From assembly GCA_001466705.2 (NCBI GenBank), contig LATX02000154.1, positions 620,001 through 684,000 on the forward strand: a DNA stretch of 64,000 nt, given 5' to 3'. The position numbers and the translations under genes were made by a program. Shown here one piece after another: positions 45,252 to 55,253 of the stretch. Positions within the stretch are counted from its first letter, which is position 1, and the number at the start of each line of letters is the position of its first letter. The notes beneath the pieces were generated by a model that worked only from the letters and a program-made list of their open reading frames with translations, had not been told where the DNA came from and did not search any database. The DNA is from Moniliophthora roreri (Eukaryota > Basidiomycota > Agaricomycetes > Agaricales > Marasmiaceae).

Positions 45252-46200
45252 TATTTAGATTTCTGGTTTGGAATACAATCTCAGGTCTCAACTAGCCTGC
45301 ACCTCTTGCACAACTAAACAAGCTAGGGCCCAAAGTGGTTGAAAAATACTGATTGCTGGTAGCTCTTCTACCTGAACAACAACCTCATATACTCTGGTAA
45401 TCAGTGGGCAGTATCTCTCCTGCCTTCCACCTACAAAACATATCCTCTTATATACTCTACAACATAAATAATCTAATATATCTGTCACACATACAAATAA
45501 AACTGGGTTGGGTGCTAAATATTATATAAACTAAGCTGTGTTTGGTAATTTCTCTGTCACAGTGTCCAATTGTAGTCAGGCTTCATAGCCATAAACTCTT
45601 TTATTCTTTTTCTATAATGATTGTGCAGTCTTCTGACACTAACTGTTTGCAATTTTCTCTATCAAATGGCTCTCCTTCCAACTCTATTTGAAAATATTAT
45701 ACTTCTACTGCCACTCCACACAGTTCCTTCCTTCTCCATCTACTATCATCTGTTCTATGGACATGTAATATGCTTCCATTTCTATATTTAAAGTGTACAT
45801 ATAAGCTCAGCTGTGCTGGGTTCTTATCATACAGCTTTGTCTTCTGTTTTTCTGTAATACAGGCACTCTTCCAGTAGCTGATTATCTATTTCATTCCTCT
45901 AATTTGATATTTGNACTAGTATAAGGTTTGACCAGAAACTGCCCAAAGATTAAACTTCTTCTAAGTGGGAACAAAAGTACCTCTTGTACCTGAATATAGC
46001 CCTCTTAGCTATGTTCTGCAATGATTCTCAAGAGGACAAATCTTCTAGACACTGCTAGCCTGAAACCCTCTCTGATTCATGTTGAAACACCAGACTATAC
46101 TGATGTACATTAGCTACTCTTTTAGTAGACTGATACAATGTTCTTCTTATCAGAAAACGTGCCTCTTGTGTTAAAAACTAAGCTCTTCCTAGCTTTTATT
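44530..46200. repeat. Direct repeat: 44530-44815 equals 45915-46200 (286 bp), ending/starting at Ns
   Basis: The left copy ends at N 44816 and the right copy starts just after N 45914. The middle contig (44817-45913) lacks 44559-44810, so two versions of the X end differ by an indel of about 252 bp. Confidence 0.85.
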
Positions 46201-46857
46201 TAGATTTCTGGTTTGGAATACAATCTCAGGTCTCAACTAGCCTGCACCTCTTGCACAACTAAACAAGCTAGGGCCCAAAGTGGTTGAAAAATACTGATTG
46301 CTGGTAGCTCTTCTACCTGAACAACAACCTCATATACTCTGGTAATCAGTGGGCAGTATCTCTCCTGCCTTCCACCTACAAAACATATCCTCTTATATAC
46401 TCTACAACATAAATAATCTAATATATCTGTCACACATACAAATAAAACTGGGTTGGGTGCTAAATATTATATAAACTAAGCTGTGTTTGGTAATTTCTCT
46501 GTCACAGTGTCCAATTGTAGTCAGGCTTCATAGCCATAAACTCTTTTATTCTTTTTCTATAATGATTGTGCAGTCTTCTGACACTAACTGTTTGCAATTT
46601 TCTCTATCAAATGGCTCTCCTTCCAACTCTATTTGAAAATATTATACTTCTACTGCCACTCCACACAGTTCCTTCCTTCTCCATCTACTATCATCTGTTC
46701 TATGGACATGTAATATGCTTCCATTTCTATATTTAAAGTGTACATATAAGCTCAGCTGTGCTGGGTTCTTATCATACAGCTTTGTCTTCTGTTTTTCTGT
46801 AATACAGGCACTCTTCCAGTAGCTGATTATCTATTTCATTCCTCTAATTTGATATTT
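45252..46857. repeat. Direct repeat: 45252-45913 equals 46196-46857 (662 bp)
   Basis: The left copy ends exactly at N 45914. Together with the other two direct repeats it shows that 44817-45913 is an alternative version of the same locus, not a true tandem copy. Confidence 0.85.
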
Positions 46858-47315
46858 GGTATCTCAAGTATCCCTTGCCAATAATTTGTCATTTTCTGTT
46901 TTATATCCATTTCTTGATAATATTCTCATTTGTGTATCATTGAAGGCTTTTATTCTCCCTTCAAGAGGGGTGTGAATTGAAAATATTGTTAAAAGTGAAA
47001 ATATTCCCTTTGGTATGCTTTCAATAGAGAGGTATAATGTGGTATAGCTTCCTACAATTTTTGGAATGCTCCTCTGTGTTTAGATTCACCATTTATTTTC
47101 ATACTAGCAGTGGTCAGATACCCTTGTATGGCCTACTGTCAACCATTACTCTGCTAATATTTTGTATCCTTCTCTACTACTCACTTTAACTAGCTGCTCA
47201 GAGCTTACACTAGTCCTCAATTCCCTTATATATTTCATTCTCAACCATAAAAGTGCAAAATATTCTCTATTTGCATGTGAAAATAAAAGTAAAAGTTATG
47301 CAAAAGTTATGCATA

Positions 47316-48164
47316 TCATTGCCTTCCAACCCTGATGCCACCAGTTCCACCTTGTCCACCACAGCCTCTGGCACTCCTGCCCCCAACTCTCTTTTGGATG
47401 TGGTCAATAGCCTGCCAAGTGTCCAGTTGCTGAAACTGTTTTTGGACACCATTTGTTCTCAGCAGCAAACTATCCAATTGCTCAGACTGCAGTGCTAGTG
47501 CTAGCACTTACACCTACACTTCCTCTGTTTACTCCCACTGCATAAGTTTCTTTTTGACACCTTTCCACTGGTGGAGGCAAGCATGCTGTTGGAGATCACC
47601 CAGCATGAGTTCTGACCCATGGATTTACAGAAGCTTAATTCTAAGCTTTGTGACAAAGCTGATAATGAGGGTTCTCTTGTGACCTTCAGTTCTTAACAAA
47701 GCACATCCAAGAACTACTCCTCTCTTTCTGCCCTTTTAAGCCCACTGATGCTGTATGTTTGCATTTTGGCACAATTTGCAGTGTCAGGTGGTCATGTTGA
47801 TATGGTAGCAGCCCTTACCTTTGGTTTGTTCTTGTATGTTGAGCACTTGAACAATTTCAACCTTTGCTATGACTGGAATGCCATGTTGCAATACTATATG
47901 GCTTTCCATGGGCTTCACTACTGCAAAATGATTAATAGGAATTATGAAGGTTGGGCCCAGTCTGAGCCAGAACTGATGATGCAGTACTTATGGAGCTATG
48001 AATATGTTAAGCATTTATTGCCCTCATCCACCTCTTCCTTGTTCAAGTCAAAGAAGCTTCCTATTGAACAGCAAACTTGCTTTGTGTTCAACTCTGGCTC
48101 ATGCACAGTGTCTCCATACAAATGCTTGCATCAATGCTTACATTGTCAGTCTAAGGATCACTGA
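47316..48164 (+). pseudogene. Gag-like ORF of the DIRS-like element
   Basis: Reads from SLPSNPDATSSTLSTTASG through a block with GGHVDMVAALTFGLFLYVEH, NFNLCYDWNAMLQYYMAFHG and NYEGWAQSEPELMMQYLWS, to a Cys-rich end CFVFNSGSCTVSPYKCLHQC followed by LHCQSKDH, a probable zinc-binding part as in mushroom DIRS-like elements. It is open from 47748 to 48164; upstream it has several stops and at least one frameshift. Function is inferred from position and the Cys/His tail. Confidence 0.5.
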
Positions 48165-48599
48165 GAAGATCTGTCCCAAAAAGGAAACTTGAAGATGGAG
48201 CAGAGCAAGTGGGCATTAACACTACTCCAGTTGCTATGCTGCTCACTCTTGCCAGCAGCTATCTCTTCCATCTACTGTTGACATTTCTTCACAATCAGAC
48301 CTCTCTCTACCTCATTCCAATTTATTCTCTCCTCTACCTCTACCTCCCCCTTATTCAAATACAGATCCCCACTGCAATGCTTCTCTCCTATCTACTGATC
48401 ACCTTCAACCCATTCACTGTAAACTCAATGCCTCTGCCTGGGAGTTCTTTCTATGTGACTATCTAGATTATCAATTTGTATCTAGTCTGCTCCAGATAAT
48501 AAAGTTTGGTGCCAATATTGGATTTGTTGGATTACAACACCCTTAAGCCTGCAGAAATCTCAAGTCTGCAGCACAGCACCCCAATTTTGTCAGTACCAC

Positions 48600-50060
48600 C
48601 ATTGCTACCATGGTTGATAGCAACCACTTGGCTGGGCTTTTTCCCAGTCCACCTCTTGACTACTTTCAGACTTCACCTGTTGGTGTTGTGAGTCATAAAC
48701 ACAACCCAGCAAAGCTCTGCATTATCAATCATGTATCTTGGCTGACTTTCGGTACCTCTGTCAATAATGGAATCTCAGATTCAGAGGCTCATATTGAGTA
48801 TAACCATTTTGAGTGGGCTATTGAAGATCTTCAGTCAGAGCTAGAGTCTTGCATGGCAAAGCTTGACCTTAAAGATGCCTTTTGACATATTTCTGTTTGA
48901 GTTTAGGATTATAACCTTTTAGAGTTGCATTGGGAAGGCAACTTCTATTATTTGCTTGCTCTGATGTTTGGGCTGTGGAATGCTCTATATATTTTCAACC
49001 TTTTCACTGAGGCTCTGCACTGGATCATTCAGTGCCACATCTCTGCTGCTCTTCATTACTATTTGGATGATTTCCTTCTCAATTTCTCAACAGACACACC
49101 ACTCTCTATGTATTATGCAGCTGTTGAGTAGGTTATGGCTCTTGATGGTGTGTTAGAGTTAAATTTCCAGCTCTCAAAGACAGTATGGCCTAGCTGTGTC
49201 ATTGAGTTTCTGGGGTTTATTCTTGACTCAATTTGGATGGAGGCTTGCTTGCCTGAGGACAAGCTAGCTTATCTTCTTGACTTGTTATCATTCTAGAGTG
49301 AGAAGAAAACTTCTTCACTTATAGAGGTTCAAGAGCTGTCTGGATTTCTCCAGTTCTGTTCTCAAGTTAATTCATACTCTCAGCCATTTCTCCACCACAT
49401 CTTTGACTTCCAATTAAGATTCTAGTCATTCTTTTCCTGCCTTCATATGCCATTGGGGGTGAAGTCTGATATTGCTTGGTGGATGGTTTTCAGTTAACAA
49501 TAGAATGGCATTTGGATTCTGCAACCAACCCAGCCTTCCATTGAGCTTTTCACTGATGCAAGTGGTCAGAAAGGTCTTGAAGGTGTGTTGGACTGCTGGT
49601 GGTTCACAACCTGGGTGGCATGGAAGTATTACAATTGGAATATACAGTCTAAGAAGCTTTATGCTATTTTGCAAGCTATCTTGTGATGGAGTGATGAATG
49701 GTCTTCTTATATCATCTTTCAGTGTAATAACCAGGATGTTGTTGCATGGCTGTCATTAGGAACATGTCATTCTAAGCCCTTCATGCCTCTTGTGCAATTG
49801 ATCTCCATGCTGGCTGCTTGCCTCCAATTCAGTTTTTCTTGTATTTGGGTTTCCTCAGCCAATAATGCACTTGTTGATGCTGCTTCTTGTTTTCAGTACA
49901 ACCATCTCTTTCAACTCACCCTCCACCTTGATCATAGGCCATGCTATCTGAAATCCCATCTCATTGGTATGAAACACATGCTAATGACTCTCCTCAAGTC
50001 ACATTCTTCCTCTGGCATGGTCTTACAGCCAGTACTCAAAATCTTACTCCTCTAGGCAGA
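48600..50060 (+). pseudogene. Reverse transcriptase/RNase H of the DIRS-like element
   Basis: The frame from 48610 gives AHIEYNHFEWAIEDLQSELE and KLDLKDAF, then TGA, TGA and TAG codons, then LELHWEGNFYYLLALMFGLW, YIFNLFTEALHWI and the active site HYYLDDFLLNFS. After 49131 it continues with FLGFILDSIWMEACLPEDKL, QELSGFLQFCSQVNSYSQPF, and RNase H-like WVSSANNALVDAASCFQYN. Order and spelling (DLKDAF...HWEG..YY...FGL..AP.IFN, YLDD) are those of DIRS-type RTs. At least eight in-frame stops make it non-functional. Confidence 0.7.
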
Positions 50061-50099
50061 AGTCATTCATTGACTTCACACACCTCCATTCAGACATTG

Positions 50100-50222
50100 C
50101 ACAAAACTGCAAAAGGTCATAACTCAGTTATAACTAGGTTATGACTGGTTTTGGTGGGTTATAACTGCTGGAACCAGTTATAACCACTGGGAACCTGGGT
50201 TATAACCTTTTGCAGTTTTGTG
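50100..50222. repeat. 123-bp MITE-like inverted-repeat element
   Basis: Ends CACAAAACTGCAAAAGG... and ...CCTTTTGCAGTTTTGTG pair over about 24 bases with one mismatch (gtcataac versus gttataac). The inside contains further 'gttataac' units in both orientations. It lies between the RNase H and recombinase parts of the DIRS-like element. It has no coding capacity. A clear target duplication was not found. Confidence 0.75.
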
Positions 50223-50239
50223 TAATGGAGCTCCTTGAA

Positions 50240-50385
50240 TTCTCAGGCCAGTATCTTCTAGCCTCAACATCTCTGATAAAGAAATGGGTAGCATCTCTTG
50301 GCATGCATACACTCTAGCTGAAGACTATTAAGTCTTACCTGTCCAGTGTTCAGTCTCTTCACATTGATGCAGGCCTGCCATTCAA
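50240..50385 (+). pseudogene. N-terminal fragment of the DIRS-like tyrosine recombinase
   Basis: WVASLGMHTL-stop-LKTIKSYLSSVQSLHIDAGLPF is the core-binding part of DIRS/Crypton-like tyrosine recombinases. It stops at 50385 where 'tgttacg' begins. No R/H/R/Y catalytic motifs are seen. Confidence 0.55.
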
Positions 50386-51657
50386 TGTTACGTTTTTCTT
50401 ACCCTGTTACCTATGCTTCCCCTTTGATTGGACATATACACCTTCCCAGTCCCCTTCTTCTATCAGAACCCCCATGCTTCTTTATCATCGGACTTACTAC
50501 ACTTTCCCAGCCTCCCTTTTCTATCAGAACATTTAGCTATATCCTGACCATGTTGGTATTTATTACCACATCATCGTAGTTATTGGACGTTTGTATAACG
50601 TAGACTACCTGATTGGTTGTAACATATTTAAGCGCTCAAGCTAAAACTCTGAGTCTTTAGCTTGACCTGGTTAATTCATACTTGTGTTGTAGCCAATTGA
50701 TTGAAGGACTTCTGAACCTTAGCACCTGCTGAACACACTCTAACTTGAACTTGGNCCTCAGCCAATAATGCACTTGTTGATGCTGCTTCTTGTTTTCAGT
50801 ACAACCATCTCTTTCAACTCACCCTCCACCTTGATCATAGGCCATGCTATCTGAAATCCCATCTCATTGGTATGAAACACATGCTAATGACTCTCCTCAA
50901 GTCACATTCTTCCTCTGGCATGGTCTTACAGCCAGTACTCAAAATCTTACTCCTCTAGGCAGAAGTCATTCATTGACTTCACACACCTCCATTCAGACAT
51001 TGCACAAAACTGCAAAAGGTCATAACTCAGTTATAACTAGGTTATGACTGGTTTTGGTGGGTTATAACTGCTGGAACCAGTTATAACCACTGGGAACCTG
51101 GGTTATAACCTTTTGCAGTTTTGTGTAATGGAGCTCCTTGAATTCTCAGGCCAGTATCTTCTAGCCTCAACATCTCTGATAAAGAAATGGGTAGCATCTC
51201 TTGGCATGCATACACTCTAGCTGAAGACTATTAAGTCTTACCTGTCCAGTGTTCAGTCTCTTCACATTGATGCAGGCCTGCCATTCAATGTTACGTTTTT
51301 CTTACCCTGTTACCTATGCTTCCCCTTTGATTGGACATATACACCTTCCCAGTCCCCTTCTTCTATCAGAACCCCCATGCTTCTTTATCATCGGACTTAC
51401 TACACTTTCCCAGCCTCCCTTTTCTATCAGAACATTTAGCTATATCCTGACCATGTTGGTATTTATTACCACATCATCGTAGTTATTGGACGTTTGTATA
51501 ACGTAGACTACCTGATTGGTTGTAACATATTTAAGCGCTCAAGCTAAAACTCTGAGTCTTTAGCTTGACCTGGTTAATTCATACTTGTGTTGTAGCCAAT
51601 TGATTGAAGGACTTCTGAACCTTAGCACCTGCTGAACACACTCTAACTTGAACTTGG
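50386..51657 (+). mobile_element. Putative 5' LTR of the Ty3/gypsy element (includes an artefactual duplication)
   Basis: Starts TGTTACGTTTTTC directly after the interrupted recombinase frame, a common start for Ty3-type LTRs. It carries 'aacatatttaagcgctcaag' as a possible TATA region about 230 bases in, and runs to about 'cttgaacttgg', some 370 bases from the start; this same 370 bases lies at 50386-50754 and 51289-51657. Gag begins at 51883. The 3' LTR was not found, so this is inference. Confidence 0.35.
51003..51125. repeat. Second copy of the 123-bp MITE-like element (in the duplicated contig end)
   Basis: Same sequence as 50100-50222, within the 902-bp duplication around the N at 50755. 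Probably not an independent insertion. Confidence 0.75.
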
Positions 51658-51882
51658 AATTGCTTGTGAAGGGTTCTACCTTTCATAAGTGGTTAGTTGA
51701 CGTTGCTGTGCAAGTAATGTAACACAAGGTCAAGCTGATCGATTGCTGACCTATCCAGGTTCAGGCATCATCTAGGAGAACAAGACACCACTATAGATAG
51801 AATCTCAGTTGGAGAAAGACATTGCAGAGGCAGAAGAGCACCGGCATGGGTTACAAACCCAATCTATATCGAATCCTGGTGG

Positions 51883-52974
51883 ATGAGTGATCCTACCATT
51901 AACCTGGGCATCCTGCAAGGAACTGTTAACCGCCTCACCATTGCCATTACCAACGAGTCAGCCACCAACAGAGACACCAAGAGAACACTCCAAAACAAAG
52001 AGAACCTTGACCCTATTATCTATCACGATTGGATCAGAGGAGATCAGATCTGAAGAAAAATATTACCTACTATACTAAAGAAGCCTGAATCGGATACATT
52101 GAACACCTCCTCAACCTCAGCGGAGGAACTAGACCCCTTCCAATGACTCCTACATGCATTGAAGAACAGCCCCCAATCAACAAAGCAACCCCAGCTTGAA
52201 GAAATGGCAGAAGATAGGAAACCTTCAGGAAGCAGACCTAAGGACACTCCGGCAGCTGAGGAAGCAGTAATTGGTGCTATGGTGCCTGTACAAGTAGTAG
52301 CAGTGGAGAAAGAAGTAAAGGCAGTGTTGCTGAGAGCTTTCATAGGGCACTGAAAAGATGCCAAGAAGTTTCTCCAAGAAGTACTGTTGTACATTGCTCT
52401 TAACCCCAAAACATTTACTACGGACCAAATGAAGAAGCTCTTTCTTCTCTCTTATATGACTGATGGACCAGGAGAGTTCTGGAAGAATGAGAAGACAGAT
52501 CTCCTGCTTGCATTCGACACAGATGCAGAGAAGGTCTCATGGGGAGACTTTGTGGAAGACTTCAAAACATCATTCGAACCTTTAGACACAGCTCTGGAAG
52601 CTCAGCTAAAGCTCTGAGACTTGAAGATAAAGGAAAGAGCTGATGAATACATGTACCAGTTCTCGTATTTGGCCAAGCAGACAGGATACAACAATGCTAC
52701 ACAGATCGTAGCCTTTAAGCGAGGACTGCCTAAAAGCCTAGTATTGAAAATCATGACCTGACCTGAAGGAACCTCTACCAACATCAAGGATTGGATGAAC
52801 ACTGTGATCCTCTTTGATGAAAGCTACAAACAGGCCCAAGAATATGGAAAGACGTGGGACAAAGAGAATGGAAGAAAGCTGCAGCAAAGTTTCTGAAAGA
52901 AGGAAGAAGTCACCATTAAACAGATCTCAGAAATAGACTGAAAGGAATATATGGTGAAGGGCCTATGCTTCCGG
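51883..52974 (+). pseudogene. Ty3/gypsy gag, first part (capsid), with seven in-frame TGA codons
   Basis: From the ATG at 51883 (MSDPTINLGILQGTVNRLT) one frame runs 364 codons to 52974 without any indel. It is broken only by seven stops, all TGA. The central part is retrotransposon capsid: FLQEVLLYIALNPKTFTTDQ, MKKLFLLSYMTDGPGEFWKN, WGDFVEDFKTSFEPLDTALE, ERADEYMYQFSYLAKQTGYN and FKRGLPKSLVLKIMT. It ends GLCFR, the first half of a CCHC knuckle, where repeat Y starts. Confidence 0.85.
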
Positions 52975-54986
52975 TAATATGTCAAACCTAGAAAAGACCC
53001 ACTTTTATTCATTTTACACTATTTCTGAATCGGAACACTTTAATATGACATGAGATAACGGGTAATAAGGACTAGAGTGAGCCCAGTCTGCTAGTCATTG
53101 CCTTAGAGAAGCGGTGGTACCTTAGAAAGTATGAAGAGCTATATGATACGCTATACAGAGGTGTCTAAGCTGTACTTTCTAACCTATTTAAGTATCAGAT
53201 CCAAAGTGGATCACTCCTGAAACCTGTAGGGAATCTAACTATGGCCCAATGAACACATTGGCTAGTTAACCAAGCTCTCAAAAGTGCTATCAATGGGATT
53301 TTAATTTCTACTTTACTTTTCTATAACATCTGCAAAGTGCAAGCTGCAGTCAAACAGTACAGAGGTACTTAGAGGAGACATCAAAACAGAAAGATGACTT
53401 AGAACAGGAACGATCATAGAACAATCCTCCTCCAAAGTCAATATAGGGATCAGCGTTGAAGCAGGTGATCTCTTAATAAAGAATTCACCGGCAGCTAAAC
53501 AATATGCGATAAGCAAACTAGATACAAAGACTGCTTGGAAAGACAGAAATCACTTCCGAAGGACATCCACTACCTACAGACAGATACAATGAGACATATG
53601 AAGAATATCTAATGTGCAAGAAATCCTAAATAAGACCAAGCGTGCATTGTCAAAGGAGATCAGAACAATAACAGCATGTTCCGACCTTGGAAAATTTGGC
53701 ATCTAGGCCACTGCCGATGTGCAGATACTAGAAAAGGGAAATGCTGTCAAAAGACAGGACGGATACAGCCATCTGCTCATAGATACCTGACTTAGAAAAG
53801 AGAAAATACAAATTATAGAGTCTAGAACGCCTGGAGGCATAGATACCCATGCAGATATGGTTGGATACCCTAGTGGCCAGACTCCATGACATCTGAATAA
53901 TCCCTCTTTTAGTATCTCAGTCACTCATTTGTCATTTCCTGAATTATCGGACAATATTTATAATTTTCTGTAGATATATTCCTTGGACTGTATATAAGGA
54001 CAGCTAGATATTTGTACATACTCAAGTAACTCTGCCCCCTCTGATTGTGAATACATGACAAGTTTGTTTGGTGTATAAATTTGTGTGCCATTCCAGTTTT
54101 GCTTTCTCACTACAGGCCCTGGAGATTGGTCCTGAGTGACTCCAGAGAGATAGAAATCTGATAATGAACTTGCATCATAAGAGATAAGAGTAACATCTTG
54201 AGTGCGTTATAGCACTTTTCTAAGAGAAACTTTACACCAAGAAAGAGCCTTGGGCACTCAGTACACTGTGTGCTGTAGTTATCTTGAAGAAGTCTTGAAC
54301 TCCGTAGGGTCAGACTATATCGGCTATTGAGTCTTTGTACAGGACTGTAGCTCTTGTGTTTGTGCTTTGTGCACCGTGTTCTTTGTGTTTTGTATGTGTG
54401 TGTTTGTGATATAAACCATTTTAAAATCATATATACTCCTCTGGAGGTGAACACTTTGAAGTAGAACACTTCAATAAGAGAGAATCAACCTAGCTAAGAG
54501 TTTTGTTGGCATTCTAAGTGTGGTAACTCTGATCACGTTGATCCACACTTGCACANTAGAGTCTTAGCAAGGGGTGTGCCTGCACTGAACTCTTTGTAGA
54601 AATTGGTCTAGGACCTTTTCCAGTACACTGTGTGCTGTAGTTATCTTGAAGAAGTCTTGAACTCCATAGGGTCAGACTATATCGGCTATTGAGTCTTTGT
54701 ACGGGACTGTAGCTCTTGTGTTTGTGCTTTGTGCACTATGTTCTTTGTGTTTTGTGTGTGTGTTTGTGATATAAAACATTTTAAAACCATATATACTCCT
54801 CTGGAGGTGAACGCTTTGAAGTAGAACACTTCAATAAGAGAGAATCAACCTAGCTAAGAGTTTTGTTGGCATTCTAAGTGTGGTAACTCTGATCACGTTG
54901 ATCCACACTTGCACAACAAACTGAGTTAGACTTTTGGAGGTTATCTTTTTGGGTAGTTTTCCACTAGTCTTATCTTAGACAAATTA
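52975..54986 (+). mobile_element. Repeat Y: LTR-like element inserted in the gag zinc knuckle
   Basis: Starts TAATATGTCAAAC and ends about GACAAATTA. Flanks CCGG (52971-52974) and CTGG (54987-54990) look like a target duplication with one C-to-T change. The first 130 bases resemble the start of repeat X (TAATATG, then 'ggacta.agtgagc', 'ctagtca', 'agagaag'). TATA-like 'tgtatataagg' lies near 53987. No protein domain. It contains the N at 54556 with a near-duplicate flank. Confidence 0.6.
54259..54915. repeat. Near-duplicate flanks of N at 54556 (54259-54555 and about 54621-54915)
   Basis: About 295 bases recur with several substitutions (for example ccgtag/ccatag, acagg/acggg) and a 2-base difference in the 'gtgtgt' run. 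The differences suggest two alleles or two repeat copies and not one sequence read twice. Confidence 0.8.
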
Positions 54987-55240
54987 CTGGTGCAGAAGAG
55001 GAGGCCATCGAATCAGAGACTGTCCAGATGCTGCAAAGAAGGAAGAGAAGAAGAAAGAGGAACCAAAGAAGCTTTCAAAGGAAGAAAGATTCGCCAAGAT
55101 CAGGGCCTTGGTTAATGACCAAACGGAGGAAGAGAAAAACATGCTGATCAACCTTATGGAGCAAGAGGGTTTTTGAAGCGGCAGAAGAGGACGATGTCTC
55201 CACCACCCCTAATTATTTCACACTTTGTACTAGCTAAGAT
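54987..55240 (+). pseudogene. Ty3/gypsy gag, end: second half of the CCHC zinc knuckle and linker
   Basis: Resumes with CRRGGHRIRDCPDAAKKEEK, completing the C-x2-C-x4-H-x4-C knuckle begun at 52960-52974 (CFR | C). A Lys/Glu-rich helix follows (KKLSKEERFAKIRALV...). A T-run near 55171 carries a probable one-base insertion, after which the frame continues EAAEEDDVSTTPNYFTL. Confidence 0.75.
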
Positions 55241-55253
55241 GGACTGAAATTCT

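Larger units (their letters stand above)
44251..47315 (-). mobile_element. Repeat X, copy 1: large non-coding LTR-like element, minus orientation
   Basis: The reverse complement of this stretch matches 56886-60223. In X orientation it starts TATGCATAACTTTT and ends TTTTTGAGCATCTTC. Flanks TCACT (44246-44250) and TCATT (47316-47320) look like a 5-bp target duplication with one C-to-T change. Inside: TATA-like 'gtatataag' followed about 190 bases later by 'aataaaag', as in an LTR promoter and poly(A) site. No protein domain; a 66-codon frame (for example 46433-46233) overlaps the TATA part. Length is inflated by two unmerged contig joins (N at 44816 and 45914). Large solo LTR or non-autonomous LTR element; class unresolved. 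Confidence 0.65.
43600..50385 (+). mobile_element. Decayed DIRS-like (tyrosine-recombinase) retrotransposon, interrupted and 3' truncated
   Basis: Plus-strand fragments in DIRS order: a Ser/Pro/Glu-rich gag-like start (about 44090-44250), a repeat insertion (X, 44251-47315), the gag-like body, RT/RNase H, then the N-terminal part of a tyrosine recombinase ending at 50385, where the Ty3-type LTR starts. Left end uncertain. Stops and substitutions fit loss of CpG. The recombinase catalytic part is not seen anywhere in the window. Confidence 0.6.
49853..51657. repeat. 902-bp direct repeat around N at 50755 (49853-50754 equals 50756-51657)
   Basis: The two halves appear identical and the join is one N, as expected if two contig ends overlap by 902 bases and were not merged. 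It covers the end of DIRS RNase H, the MITE, the recombinase fragment and the LTR-like sequence. Confidence 0.9.

Noticed and set aside
50386..51657. Two tandem LTRs of the Ty3 element
   Set aside because: The two copies are identical and joined at an N; an unmerged 902-bp overlap explains it better than a solo LTR pair.
51883..52974. TGA recoding (Trp or selenocysteine) in gag, because all stops are TGA
   Set aside because: Host genes in the window end in TGA normally, and the positions fit Arg CGA codons in a CpG-depleted region, so deamination is sufficient.
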